This document shows positions 1 through 7,985 of a stretch of DNA of 40,703 nt, piece after piece (the first letter of the stretch is position 1; each line of letters opens with the position of its first letter). The notes beneath the pieces are model-generated. The model was not told where the DNA came from. It worked only from the letters and a program-made list of their open reading frames with translations, and ran no database searches. Source of the DNA: Clostridia bacterium (GTDB lineage: Bacteria > Bacillota > Clostridia > Christensenellales > Aristaeellaceae); contig JAFRPG010000062.1 of NCBI GenBank assembly GCA_017429265.1, forward strand, positions 1-40,703, given 5' to 3'. The position numbers and the translations under genes are program-made.

Positions 1-65
1 AACGGGTCGGCGCCGAAGGAGTCCAGAGGGCGATCGGAAAGCCCTCTGGTGCGCCCGCAGGCGCA
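1..65 (+). repeat. Interspersed hairpin repeat, copy R1 (module A)
   Basis: This copy has three successive dyads. First is TCGGCGCCGA. Second is a 9-bp stem CCAGAGGGC/GCCCTCTGG around the loop GATCGGAAA. Third is TGCGCC-CGCA-GGCGCA. The same arrangement recurs at least seven more times in the window. It is probably cut by the window edge, because longer copies extend on this side. Confidence 0.85.
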
Positions 66-98
66 TATCCTCTGCTTCGGTTTCCCAAAGAAATACTT

Positions 99-174
99 AA
101 CGTGTCGGCCCCGAAGGTTTCCAAAGGTCGATCGGAAAGCCCATTGGTGCGCCCGCAGGCGCATCCCCTCGTCA
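99..174 (+). repeat. Interspersed hairpin repeat, copy R2 (module A, diverged)
   Basis: Same order of dyads as R1, about 33 bp further on and in the same orientation. The central stem has decayed (CCAAAGG against CCCATTGG), but the loop GATCGGAAA and the terminal TGCGCC-CGCA-GGCGCA hairpin are intact. Confidence 0.8.
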
Positions 175-192
175 ACGGAGTTTCGTGAATCC

Positions 193-229
193 AAAAGACA
201 GGCATCCTCGCAAAAGGTGCCTGTCTTTT
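193..229 (-). terminator. Rho-independent terminator of the surface-protein operon
   Basis: A perfect 12-bp stem (AAAAGACAGGCA / TGCCTGTCTTTT) lies about 17 nt past the LUD gene stop. Read on the minus strand, the stem ends in TTTT. Its symmetry would let it work in both directions. Confidence 0.8.
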
Positions 230-245
230 CGTATGCCTCCGAGGC

Positions 246-875
246 TCAGAACCCCAGCGCGTCGTTGACCAGGATCACATGGATCCGCCCCTCATGGCGG
301 GAGAAGCGGGTGATCAGGAACTGGCAGCAGATGGTCTGCGGGCTCTTGCAGTCCATGCAGGATCCCGTCTTCGTGCAGGGGGTGTCGGTGCCGATGCGCA
401 CGGCGTTGATCGGGGCGGCGACATTGCGGGCGCGCTTCATCGCGCTGTCCAGATCCGGCGTCACCTTGTTCATCCCGACGATGAAGATCACCTTCTTCGG
501 GCCGTTGCAGATGCAGGAGACGCGGTTGGCGTTGCCGTCGATATTGACGAGGATGCCGTCCTCGGTCATCGCGTTGGCGCTGGAGAGGAAGACATCGGCG
601 TCGTAGGCGTCGAGCAGGGCCTGGCGGCGGTCGGCATAGGCATTGCGGTCGAGGAAGTTGTAGTTTCCGTTCTTCACCGCGTCCACCAGGCCGATCTCCT
701 GGGCGCTCATGGCGCCGCCCATCGTGACGCTGCTCCCCTCGGGGATCAGGGCCAGGGCCTGCGCCAGGGCTTCTTCACGGGTCTCGGCGTAATAGCCGGT
801 CATGTTGCGGGAGGCAAGCCCCTTGATGATCTTCTGGGCAAGCAGGGCGTTGCGCCGGGTGATGTTCGCGTCCAT
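246..875 (-). CDS. LUD domain protein (LutC/YkgG-like, DUF162)
   Basis: This 209-residue protein resembles the LUD family of lactate-utilisation-associated proteins. It has the block around VTMGGAMSAQEIGL, a central VDIDGN-type segment (NIDGNANRVSCICNGPKKVIFIVG) and a cysteine-rich end (CTKTGSCMDCKSPQTICC). That end might bind a metal or Fe-S centre, which is inference. The ATG at 875 is preferred over the one at 881, because GGAAGGAG sits a normal distance from the former and nearly touches the latter. The gene starts 2 nt after the cyclophilin stop, so the two are translationally linked. No lutA/lutB partners are nearby. Family is fairly sure; the biological role is not. Confidence 0.85.
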   Translation of the reverse strand: MDANITRRNALLAQKIIKGLASRNMTGYYAETREEALAQALALIPEGSSVTMGGAMSAQEIGLVDAVKNGNYNFLDRNAYADRRQALLDAYDADVFLSSANAMTEDGILVNIDGNANRVSCICNGPKKVIFIVGMNKVTPDLDSAMKRARNVAAPINAVRIGTDTPCTKTGSCMDCKSPQTICCQFLITRFSRHEGRIHVILVNDALGF

Positions 876-877
876 GC

Positions 878-2023
878 TCATTCTCCTTCCACGGTCGCTT
901 CGGTCGTGGTTTCAACGGTTTCCTCCGCATGGGGATGCAGGACGATGCGGTCGAGGATCCAGTCCATCGCCTCGGCCAGGCTCGCGTCGCACTCCAGCGC
1001 CGCGAAGACGCCGTCCGCCATCGCGACGGCGACACGCAGGCTGCGCTCCCCCTCCTGCACGGTGCCCACCAGCCAGGTGGCGTCGCCGTGCTTCTCCTCC
1101 GCAAAGGCGGAGGTATCGCTCAGGCCGGTGGACTTGAGGAGCAGGTCGCGGCCCATGCTGATCGTGTTGAACATGCCGCGGTTCCCGTTCTCCGTGCTGT
1201 CCCCGGCGTTGATGCCGAAGCTGTAGGCCCAGATGTCCTGGGCGCTGATCACGAGGACGCCCTCGCCCGCAGTGGGGCGGAAGGCCGACATGAAGCCCGC
1301 GTGCTGCAGGAGCTCCCAGCCCTCGGGCAGGGTGACGATCATGCCGGTGGTGGGATCGGTGAAGACGTTGCCGCCCCGGCCGTTGGCCCGCTCCGCGGCC
1401 GCGGCTTCCTCCGCCGCCGCCCGGTCGGAGCGCACCGCGGCGGTGATGACCGGCTGCATCGCCTTGGCGACCGAGCCGTTTTTGTCATCGGGCTTCACGG
1501 TCGCGCAGAGGCGGTCCACCACGCCGATGCCCGCCAGCACCGTGCCGAAGGCCGCGTAATTGCCGTCGAGGTGCGGGGCCTTATCGTGCATGATGAAGAA
1601 CTGGCTGGAAGCGCTGTTCATATCGGCGGCGCGGGCCATGGAGATCGTGCCGCGGACGTGCTTCAGGGTGTTGCCCTCAAAGCCGTTGGCGGTGAACTCG
1701 CCGGGGATCTTCTCCTCGCTGCCGCCCATGCCGTTGCCCATCGGGTCGCCGCCCTGGACCATGAAGCCGGAGATGATCCGGTGGAAGGTCAGGCCGTCAT
1801 AGAATCCCCGGTCCACCAGGGAAAGGAAGTTGGCCACCGTGGCCGGCGCCATATCCGGCCGCAGCTCCACATAGATGTCGCCCGCGTTGGCGACGGTGAT
1901 CTTCACGATCGGGTATTCGATGGCCTCGGCGGTCGTCTCCACCGCTTCCGCGGTCTCGGCCAGGCCGGCGCAGGCGGTCAGGAGCATGCACAGGCCCAGG
2001 ATCACCGCAAACAGTCTTTTCAT
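878..2023 (-). CDS. Lipoprotein cyclophilin-type peptidyl-prolyl isomerase with C-terminal extension
   Basis: The protein has 381 residues. The N-terminus has a signal peptide with a lipobox-like LTAC (Cys18), so it is probably anchored outside the membrane. Residues about 40-200 form a cyclophilin domain, with FHRI, MVQGGDP, SSQFFIM and the LDGNYAAFG region; the usual tryptophan near LDG is absent. About 170 further residues (VTLPEGWELLQHAGFMSAFRP onward) form a second, unrecognised domain, possibly PsbP/Mog1-like. The tail is Glu/Thr-rich. GGAGG sits 8 nt before the ATG. It lies 15 nt downstream of the large SdrD_B-like surface gene, so it may help fold that exported product (inference). 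Confidence 0.88.
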   Translation of the reverse strand: MKRLFAVILGLCMLLTACAGLAETAEAVETTAEAIEYPIVKITVANAGDIYVELRPDMAPATVANFLSLVDRGFYDGLTFHRIISGFMVQGGDPMGNGMGGSEEKIPGEFTANGFEGNTLKHVRGTISMARAADMNSASSQFFIMHDKAPHLDGNYAAFGTVLAGIGVVDRLCATVKPDDKNGSVAKAMQPVITAAVRSDRAAAEEAAAAERANGRGGNVFTDPTTGMIVTLPEGWELLQHAGFMSAFRPTAGEGVLVISAQDIWAYSFGINAGDSTENGNRGMFNTISMGRDLLLKSTGLSDTSAFAEEKHGDATWLVGTVQEGERSLRVAVAMADGVFAALECDASLAEAMDWILDRIVLHPHAEETVETTTEATVEGE

Positions 2024-2038
2024 TCTCGCGTCCTCCGG

Positions 2039-5000
2039 TTATTTCCAGATCTGGGTCTCGCCCTCGCCGTAGCCGGCGGGGAAGGAACCCTCCGTCAGGG
2101 GGATGAATCCCATGTCCGCGTTGTAGTTGTGCGTGCCGCTGAGAACGGTCACCGGGACGGTGAAGCCGTCGCCGCCCATCACCGAGACGATGCCCGGGAT
2201 GTCGCTGCGCAGGACCGTCGGCATCACGCCCGTCACGTCCACGGACATCGTGTACGCGGCCGGATACAGGCCGGTGAAGCGGAAGAAGCCGTACTGGTCG
2301 GTCTGCGTCTGCGCCACCTCGGCGCCGTTGCGCCACAGGTGCACGGTCACGCCGGGGATGCCGCCCTCGTCGGAGGCCTGAAGGCCGTCGCCGTTCAGGT
2401 CGAGCCAGACCAGGTCGCCCAGGCTGCCCGCACTCACACTGCCGGCGTCCAGGCTCAGCTGATCCTCGCCCATGTGCAGGAGGATCACGCCGCTCAGGCC
2501 CGTGCGGCCGTTCAGCTCGGTCAGGATGCTGACGAGGCCGTCCCCAAGGCGCGCGTCGCCGGGCTCCACGGGCACGGTGCCCTCGGGGAAGGTCACGGAC
2601 ACGCGGTATTCGCCGGGCATCAGGCCGTCAAAGCGCCAGTTGCCCTCGGCGTCGGTGGCCGTCTCGCCGCCGACCGCGCCTTCGGCGTTCAGCCACTGCA
2701 CGGCAGCGCCCTCCACGGGCACCAGCTCGCCGCCCTGATCAAACCAGACGTGGCCGCCGAGGCTGGTATAGCGCTTGACGCCCAGGCGCAGACCGTCCAG
2801 GGTCTCGCCGGATGCCGGGCGCAGGCCGTCCATCACCAGCCTGTCGCCGCTCAGGGTAAAGGTGGAGTCGCCGCTGTCCGCCGGGACGCTCTGCCCGGTG
2901 AGGGCATACTCGAGGCGGTAGACGCCGGGGATCACGCCCTCGAAGACGAAGCTGCCGTCCTCGGCCACCGCGGCTTCGGCGTAGGGCACACCCTCCCCGC
3001 TGTCGGTCAGGTCGACCAGGAAGACGGTCTCGCCGGCGAGGGCCGCTTCCTCCGCCTCATACTTGCCGTCGTTGTTCTCGTCCAGCCAGGCGAGGCCGCG
3101 GATCACGGCGGGCTGCACCGCGCCGAGCATCTGGTTCTCGAACCGCGCGCCCATCTCGACGGAGAGCTCCGCGGTCTGGGTCTGCAGTCCGGTGGTCAGG
3201 GGCAGGGTCACGTCCGCCAGGCGGGAGAGCACGAGGCCCTCGGGCAGCTCGACCGTGAGCTGCCACACGCCGGGGCGCAGGCCGTCCAGGACAAAGCTGC
3301 CGTCCGCCGCGGAGACGCAGGTCACTGGGATCATCCCCTCACGCGCGGGCGTCAGGGTGACCGTGGCGCCGCTCAGGCCCTCGCCGCCGGCCGTCACGCC
3401 GTTCGCGTCGGGGTCGCTGAAGACCGTGCCGCTCACGCGCGCCAGGCTGATCGCGCCCACCGGCAGGAAGGTGCCCACGTTCCCGGAGGAGAGGGCGAAG
3501 GTGTCGCGGTAGCGCAGGCTGCTGCCCTCACGGACCATGTCGTCGGGCACCTCACAGAAGACCGCGTCCTCCGGGAGGTCCCAGCGCATGCCGTACACGC
3601 CGGGCATGATGGAGTCGATGACGAAGTTGCCGTCCTCGCCGGGCACGCAGACCGTCTCGGAGCCGTCCTCACCGGTCAGCACGACCTTCGCGCCCTCCAG
3701 GCGGCCCTCCCCCGCGTCCTGACGGCCGTTGTCGTTCAGGTCGGCGTAGAAGATGCCCTGGAGCTTGGCGGGCCGGATCATGCCGGCGTTCATGCCGGTG
3801 CGGTTCTCGCCGCTGCCGAGCCAGAAGGGATCGGTGGAGCCGGCGCCCGCCCCGCGGTTGATCATCACGTTGCCCTCGCCCTCCACGGTGAAGGCGTGCT
3901 CCGCCAGGGAGGTGAGCGTCATGGTGTAGGTACCGGGCAGGATGTCGGAGAAGAGGTATTCGCCGCGGGCGTTGGTCTTCGCGGTCGCCTTCACGAGGTG
4001 ATCCTCGCCGAGCAGGGCCAGGGTCAGGTTCTCGAGGCGGCGCTCGTTGTCCTCCATCGTGCCGGAGAAGTTCTGGTCGATGTAGACCACGCCGCTGATC
4101 GTGGCGTATTGGATCGCGCCCGCGTAAAGGGTGATCGTCTGGCCCGCGTCGGTGACGGTGACGTTGTTGAGGACGTCGTCGCGGCGGTCGGGCTCATAGA
4201 AGCGGTTCGCATACTCCCCGGTGCCGCGGAAGGTGTAGTGCCAGCCCTCCGGGATGCGGGTCTTGACCTTGTAGGTGTTGGTGCGCAGGGCGCCGAAGGA
4301 GGCCACGCCGCTGCCGTCCGTGGTCACGTTGGACAGCTCGTTGCCGTTAGCCTGGCGCATCAGGAAGGCGGTCACGCCGGGCAGCGGAGCCTCGCCCTCG
4401 TCCCAGGCGCCGTTGTAGTTCTCATCCACGAAGGCCACCACCTGCACCGAGGCGCCGGGGATCAGGCCGACGTTCTGGTCGGTGACGTTGCCGCCGCGCT
4501 CCACGGTCAGGTTCTTGCGGCCCGTGGTGCGGCCCTCGCCGCCGATCACCGTGCGCAGGCGGTTGTTGACCTTGGTGTTGTTGACGGTGAACATCTGCCC
4601 GTCGGGCAGGTAGCAGCGCAGATAATAGTCGCCGGGCTTGAGCTGGAGGATGGTGTAGCGGCCGTCCTCGTCGGTCACGGTCTGGACGCGCGCGCCGGTG
4701 CGGATGCTCTCCGCCTCCATCAGCACGCCCGCAAAGCCCGGCTCGCCCTCCTCCATGGCGCCGTCGCCGTCGTCCTGCCACACGCGGCCGGAGACGGTGG
4801 AGGTCGCCGTGCCGCCCGCGGCGCACTCGACGGTCTCGCCGGTGCCGAGGGTCAGGGCCTCGCTCACGCCCGTGCGGGCGAAGGTCGCTTCCATGATGTT
4901 CTGGCGCAGGGTCATGCGCTTCTCGCTCCGGTCGGTGAAGGCGAAGCCCTCGGGCAGGGTCACCTGCAGGAGGTAGACGCCCGCGGGCAGCTCGCCGAAG

Positions 5001-6625
5001 GTCACGATGCAGTCGCCCTCGGCCGTGCGGGAGGCGACGATGCCCTCGCCCTCCGGGCCGGCCGCTTTGATCAGGGTGACCAGCGCGCCGGGCAGGCCGC
5101 GCTCGCTGTTATTCATCTGGGAGTCGCGGTTGCCGTCGTTGAAGACCTGGACGCTGATCGTGCCCGTGCCGGTGCCGGTCACGCCGGTCAGCTTCGGCAG
5201 ATCGCGGGGCGCCACGTAGACGGGCTTGCGGTCCGCGGACAGCTTGTCCGCCCAGGCGGCCTCACGCTCCAGCGCGGCCTGCTCGGCGGCGGTGGGCAGC
5301 GCGAGGGTGTCGGGAGCGTCCTCCTCCGGGGTCTCGGGGACGTCGGGCGTCTCCGGCTCGGCGGGGGTCTCGGGGGCATCCGGGGTCTCCGGCTCCGCGG
5401 AGGTCTCGGGGGCCTCGTTGGTCACGGGAACTTCCGGCTCCGCCGCGGCGGGGGCTTCCGCCTCTTGGGTTTCCTCGTCGGCCGCGACCGCCTCGATCCG
5501 GGTCAGTCCGGGCAGGAAGGCCGTCTCGCCGCCGGCCAGGGTCAGCGTCATCGTCGCGGTGAGGGCGCCGTCCGCGGGCGTGAGGCTCCAGCCCTCGCCC
5601 TCGTACAGGCCGTCCGGCAGGGACAGGCTGACCGTGTAGTCGCCTGGGACCAGGCCGTCGATGCGGCAGAAGCCGTCGCGCAGGGCGCCCTCGGCGTTGC
5701 CGGCCGCGCCGGTCAGCAGCAGCCGGCCGTCGGGGATCGTGTCCATCCCGGCCTCGACCGCCGCGGGGCGGTACAGGGTCAGGGTGATCTCCGCCGCGCT
5801 GCCCGCCGTCACGCTCACCTGCCGCTGCAGGGACTCATAGGCGCCGTAGCCTTCGGGCAGGGTCACGGAGAGGGTATAGTCGCCCCCGGCGAGGGTGAGC
5901 TCGGCGGGGAGGGTGAAGTCCCAGGAGCCGCCGCTGCCGGACAGGGTGGCCGCCGGCGTGGGCTCTTCCGCCGTATCGCCGGCGAGGGCCACCGTCAGCA
6001 TGCCATCCGCCGGAACGGGCTGCAGGCTCGCGCTGTCCGCCTGCACGCGCAGGATCTGCGACGCGTCGCCGGTATAGGTCACAACGGTCATCTCGACCGG
6101 AAGATACAGGCCTTCCGCGTCCGCAAGCAGGTAGTCGCCCGCGGGCACGGCGCGCTCGGGCACGATCTGCCCGTTCTCGTCGGCGGTGTATTCCACCGGC
6201 TCGGCCCCTTCCTCCTTCGCGGTCAGGGTGAAGCGCGCGCCGGGGTCCGCCGTCACGGCGAACAGGCCCGCCCTGGCGTAGACCTCGATGGCGGCCTGGT
6301 TCAGCACGCCGGGAGTGACGGGCATCACATAGCCCAGGCGCGAGATCTGCCAGCCCTCGGTGTCCGAGACGGGCGTGAGGGTCAGGGCGTCGGCCGTGGG
6401 CAGGGTGAACATCGACCCGTCCGAGGTCGTCAGGGTACCGATCTTCTCGCCGTTCTGGCTCAGGTCGAACTGCATCACGAGCTTTTCGCGCTCGAAGCTG
6501 CCGTCGCCCAGGCCCGTCAGGCCGTAGATCGTCAGGGAAACCTGCGTCACGGTCTCCGCCCCGGCGGGCACGAGGCCCAGGAGCATCGCCGCGCAGAGCA
6601 GGATGGCCAGCAGTCGCATCTTCAT
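2039..6625 (-). CDS. Large exported SdrD_B-like repeat surface protein
   Basis: This 1528-residue protein begins with a signal peptide ending near PAGAE. Residues about 25-375 are beta-rich Ig-like or prealbumin-like segments. Residues about 375-445 form an acidic Pro/Glu/Thr linker. About nine SdrD_B-like units follow, each opening with a G-x-V-x-x-D motif and often a calcium-loop-like DxNxDG run (DENNDGKYEAEE, DLNDNGRQDAGE, DLNGDGLQASDE). Such domains make rigid stalks in Gram-positive surface proteins. The C-terminus (ending ETQIWK) shows no LPxTG motif, no hydrophobic anchor and no basic tail, so sortase anchoring is not supported. GGAGG lies 8 nt before the ATG. It is the first gene of an operon with the cyclophilin and LUD genes. 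Confidence 0.85.
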   Translation of the reverse strand: MKMRLLAILLCAAMLLGLVPAGAETVTQVSLTIYGLTGLGDGSFEREKLVMQFDLSQNGEKIGTLTTSDGSMFTLPTADALTLTPVSDTEGWQISRLGYVMPVTPGVLNQAAIEVYARAGLFAVTADPGARFTLTAKEEGAEPVEYTADENGQIVPERAVPAGDYLLADAEGLYLPVEMTVVTYTGDASQILRVQADSASLQPVPADGMLTVALAGDTAEEPTPAATLSGSGGSWDFTLPAELTLAGGDYTLSVTLPEGYGAYESLQRQVSVTAGSAAEITLTLYRPAAVEAGMDTIPDGRLLLTGAAGNAEGALRDGFCRIDGLVPGDYTVSLSLPDGLYEGEGWSLTPADGALTATMTLTLAGGETAFLPGLTRIEAVAADEETQEAEAPAAAEPEVPVTNEAPETSAEPETPDAPETPAEPETPDVPETPEEDAPDTLALPTAAEQAALEREAAWADKLSADRKPVYVAPRDLPKLTGVTGTGTGTISVQVFNDGNRDSQMNNSERGLPGALVTLIKAAGPEGEGIVASRTAEGDCIVTFGELPAGVYLLQVTLPEGFAFTDRSEKRMTLRQNIMEATFARTGVSEALTLGTGETVECAAGGTATSTVSGRVWQDDGDGAMEEGEPGFAGVLMEAESIRTGARVQTVTDEDGRYTILQLKPGDYYLRCYLPDGQMFTVNNTKVNNRLRTVIGGEGRTTGRKNLTVERGGNVTDQNVGLIPGASVQVVAFVDENYNGAWDEGEAPLPGVTAFLMRQANGNELSNVTTDGSGVASFGALRTNTYKVKTRIPEGWHYTFRGTGEYANRFYEPDRRDDVLNNVTVTDAGQTITLYAGAIQYATISGVVYIDQNFSGTMEDNERRLENLTLALLGEDHLVKATAKTNARGEYLFSDILPGTYTMTLTSLAEHAFTVEGEGNVMINRGAGAGSTDPFWLGSGENRTGMNAGMIRPAKLQGIFYADLNDNGRQDAGEGRLEGAKVVLTGEDGSETVCVPGEDGNFVIDSIMPGVYGMRWDLPEDAVFCEVPDDMVREGSSLRYRDTFALSSGNVGTFLPVGAISLARVSGTVFSDPDANGVTAGGEGLSGATVTLTPAREGMIPVTCVSAADGSFVLDGLRPGVWQLTVELPEGLVLSRLADVTLPLTTGLQTQTAELSVEMGARFENQMLGAVQPAVIRGLAWLDENNDGKYEAEEAALAGETVFLVDLTDSGEGVPYAEAAVAEDGSFVFEGVIPGVYRLEYALTGQSVPADSGDSTFTLSGDRLVMDGLRPASGETLDGLRLGVKRYTSLGGHVWFDQGGELVPVEGAAVQWLNAEGAVGGETATDAEGNWRFDGLMPGEYRVSVTFPEGTVPVEPGDARLGDGLVSILTELNGRTGLSGVILLHMGEDQLSLDAGSVSAGSLGDLVWLDLNGDGLQASDEGGIPGVTVHLWRNGAEVAQTQTDQYGFFRFTGLYPAAYTMSVDVTGVMPTVLRSDIPGIVSVMGGDGFTVPVTVLSGTHNYNADMGFIPLTEGSFPAGYGEGETQIWK

Positions 6626-6692
6626 TCGGATGACCTCCGTTTGTCAGGCTTCGGTTCGCATGCACAAAAAGGCGCAGGAACCGCCATCGTTT

Positions 6693-6721
6693 ATGGTAAA
6701 ACAAAGGCACGGGATTGTCAA
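6693..6721 (-). promoter_or_regulatory. Promoter of the surface-protein operon
   Basis: On the minus strand, TTGACA (6716-6721) and TACCAT (6693-6698) are separated by exactly 17 nt, about 70 nt before the SdrD_B-like gene. Confidence 0.65.
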
Positions 6722-6776
6722 CCGTTCCCATGCCTTTTTGCTGCATTTTACAGGACCCGCGCCGGGCTGTTTCCGC

Positions 6777-7340
6777 TTATCTTTTTTTGTTCCCCGCGGC
6801 GAGGAAGCGCACGGCCCCGGCCAGGCCGGTCAGGGTCACCAGGGCGCTGACCGCGCAGACGATGATCCCGACGGTCTGTACGGTCTGCCTGCGCATCCCG
6901 GGGATCGGGGGCCGCGTGGGGCGGGACAGCCCGGTGATCGAGGTCCAGAGGACCCATCCGCCCGCCAGCGCGCACAGCAGCCAGATGATCAACGCCCAGG
7001 CCGGGCGACGTCCGGAGCGGTCCGCGCTTTCCAGTTTCCGCCCCAGAAAGATGCCAAGGCGGAGGGGGATCAGGACGAGGAAGAGCCCGAGGATGGCGAA
7101 GAGGGCCAGGTTTTCGGTCAGGAAGGCGGCGCCCTCGGAGACGCGCACGCCGTTGACGTAGTAGACGTACTTCCCCGCCGCCGCGCCGTGGGAGACGTTG
7201 TCTATCAGAGAGACGAGGACGTAGGCCGCCGCCAGTCCGCAGACGGCCGTGACGGCGTACAGCCAGGTGAGACGGTGTCTCTTGGCGATCATGGCGGCGA
7301 GCAGGGCGGCAAGTACCAGCATCAGGCTCAGCGGGATCAC
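6777..7340 (-). CDS. Uncharacterised five-helix membrane protein
   Basis: The 187-residue protein is not recognised. Hydrophobic stretches at about residues 1-17, 24-46, 75-98, 113-132 and 153-176 suggest five membrane helices, with a short outward loop (VYYVNGVRVSEG) between the second and third and a basic C-terminus (NKKR). The start is a GTG at 7340 with GGGAGG seven nucleotides upstream. It has its own consensus promoter and is separate from the downstream surface-protein operon, which has another promoter. No enzyme motif is visible. Confidence 0.75.
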   Translation of the reverse strand: MIPLSLMLVLAALLAAMIAKRHRLTWLYAVTAVCGLAAAYVLVSLIDNVSHGAAAGKYVYYVNGVRVSEGAAFLTENLALFAILGLFLVLIPLRLGIFLGRKLESADRSGRRPAWALIIWLLCALAGGWVLWTSITGLSRPTRPPIPGMRRQTVQTVGIIVCAVSALVTLTGLAGAVRFLAAGNKKR

Positions 7341-7391
7341 GGTCAGACCTCCCCCTTATCATCTGTGTCGGGATTATCCTGATCTTTCCAT

Positions 7392-7420
7392 ATTATAACA
7401 TGAGGTGTGTTTGAGGTAAA
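7392..7420 (-). promoter_or_regulatory. Promoter of the five-helix membrane protein gene
   Basis: On the minus strand, TTTACC (7415-7420) is followed after 17 nt by a perfect TATAAT (7392-7397), about 50 nt upstream of the GTG start. Confidence 0.7.
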
Positions 7421-7427
7421 GGGGTTT

Positions 7428-7684
7428 CACGCCTGCGGACGTGACCAGGGGCTTTCCGACCGCCCCTGGACCCTTCGGGATCATGTCTTCCTTGTTTGGT
7501 ATTGGGTAGAGTATCGTTGAGAAAAGATACTTTCAGTCCCAAGTCCTATCGTTAACGGGTCGGCCCCGAAGGTTTCCAGAGGATTCGGAGCGCCCGGAAA
7601 ACTGTCCGGGGGACAGTTTTCAGCGGAGAATGGGCGGCAGCCCCGGACCGATCGGAAAGCCCTCTGGTGCGCCCGCAGGCGCAT
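7428..7684. repeat. Interspersed hairpin repeat, long copy R3
   Basis: This is a full-length copy of about 257 bp. It opens with module B in reverse (CACGCC..GGACGTG hairpin, then CCAGGGGC..GCCCCTGG around the loop complement). A middle segment with TTTGGTATTGGG and a GTATC..GATAC dyad follows. It ends with module A carrying a roughly 66-bp insertion in the 5' stem arm. The insertion contains a 10-bp stem AAAACTGTCC/GGACAGTTTT. R3 and R4 are near-identical tandem copies filling the 645-bp gap between nagA and the membrane protein gene. Confidence 0.88.
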
Positions 7685-7720
7685 TCCCTCATCCACGGAC
7701 AAATGAATGGAAAGGGGATT

Positions 7721-7980
7721 TCACGCTCTGCGGAGCGTGACCAGGGGCTTTCCGATCGCCCCTGGACCCTTCGGGAGCATGTCTTCCTTGTTTGGCATTG
7801 AGTAAAGGATCGTTGAGAAAAGATACTTTCTATCCCAAGTCCTATCATGAACGAGTCGGCCCCGAAGGTTTCCAGAGGATTCGGAGCGCCCGGAAAACTG
7901 TCCGGGGGACAGTTTTCAGCGGAGAATGGGCGGCAGCCCCGGACCGATCGGAAAGCCCTCTGGTGCGCCCGCAGGCGCAT
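7721..7980. repeat. Interspersed hairpin repeat, long copy R4
   Basis: A second full-length copy, in the same orientation as R3. The first hairpin here is TCACGCTC..GAGCGTGA instead of CACGCC..GGACGTG: different sequence, same structure. It ends 5 nt before the nagA stop codon, so its last hairpin may also act as nagA's transcript end. Confidence 0.88.
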
Positions 7981-7985
7981 TCCCC

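Noticed and set aside
929..6850. A 1973-codon open frame on the plus strand
   Set aside because: It lies antisense to the SdrD_B-like and cyclophilin genes. Its sequence is rich in Gly, Ala, His, Val and Gln, as expected when a GC-rich gene is read backwards, with no domain or ribosome site.
7428..7980. The two long repeats as a CRISPR array or an insertion sequence with a transposase
   Set aside because: There is no spacer pattern, and the open frames inside are translations of hairpins, with no transposase motifs.
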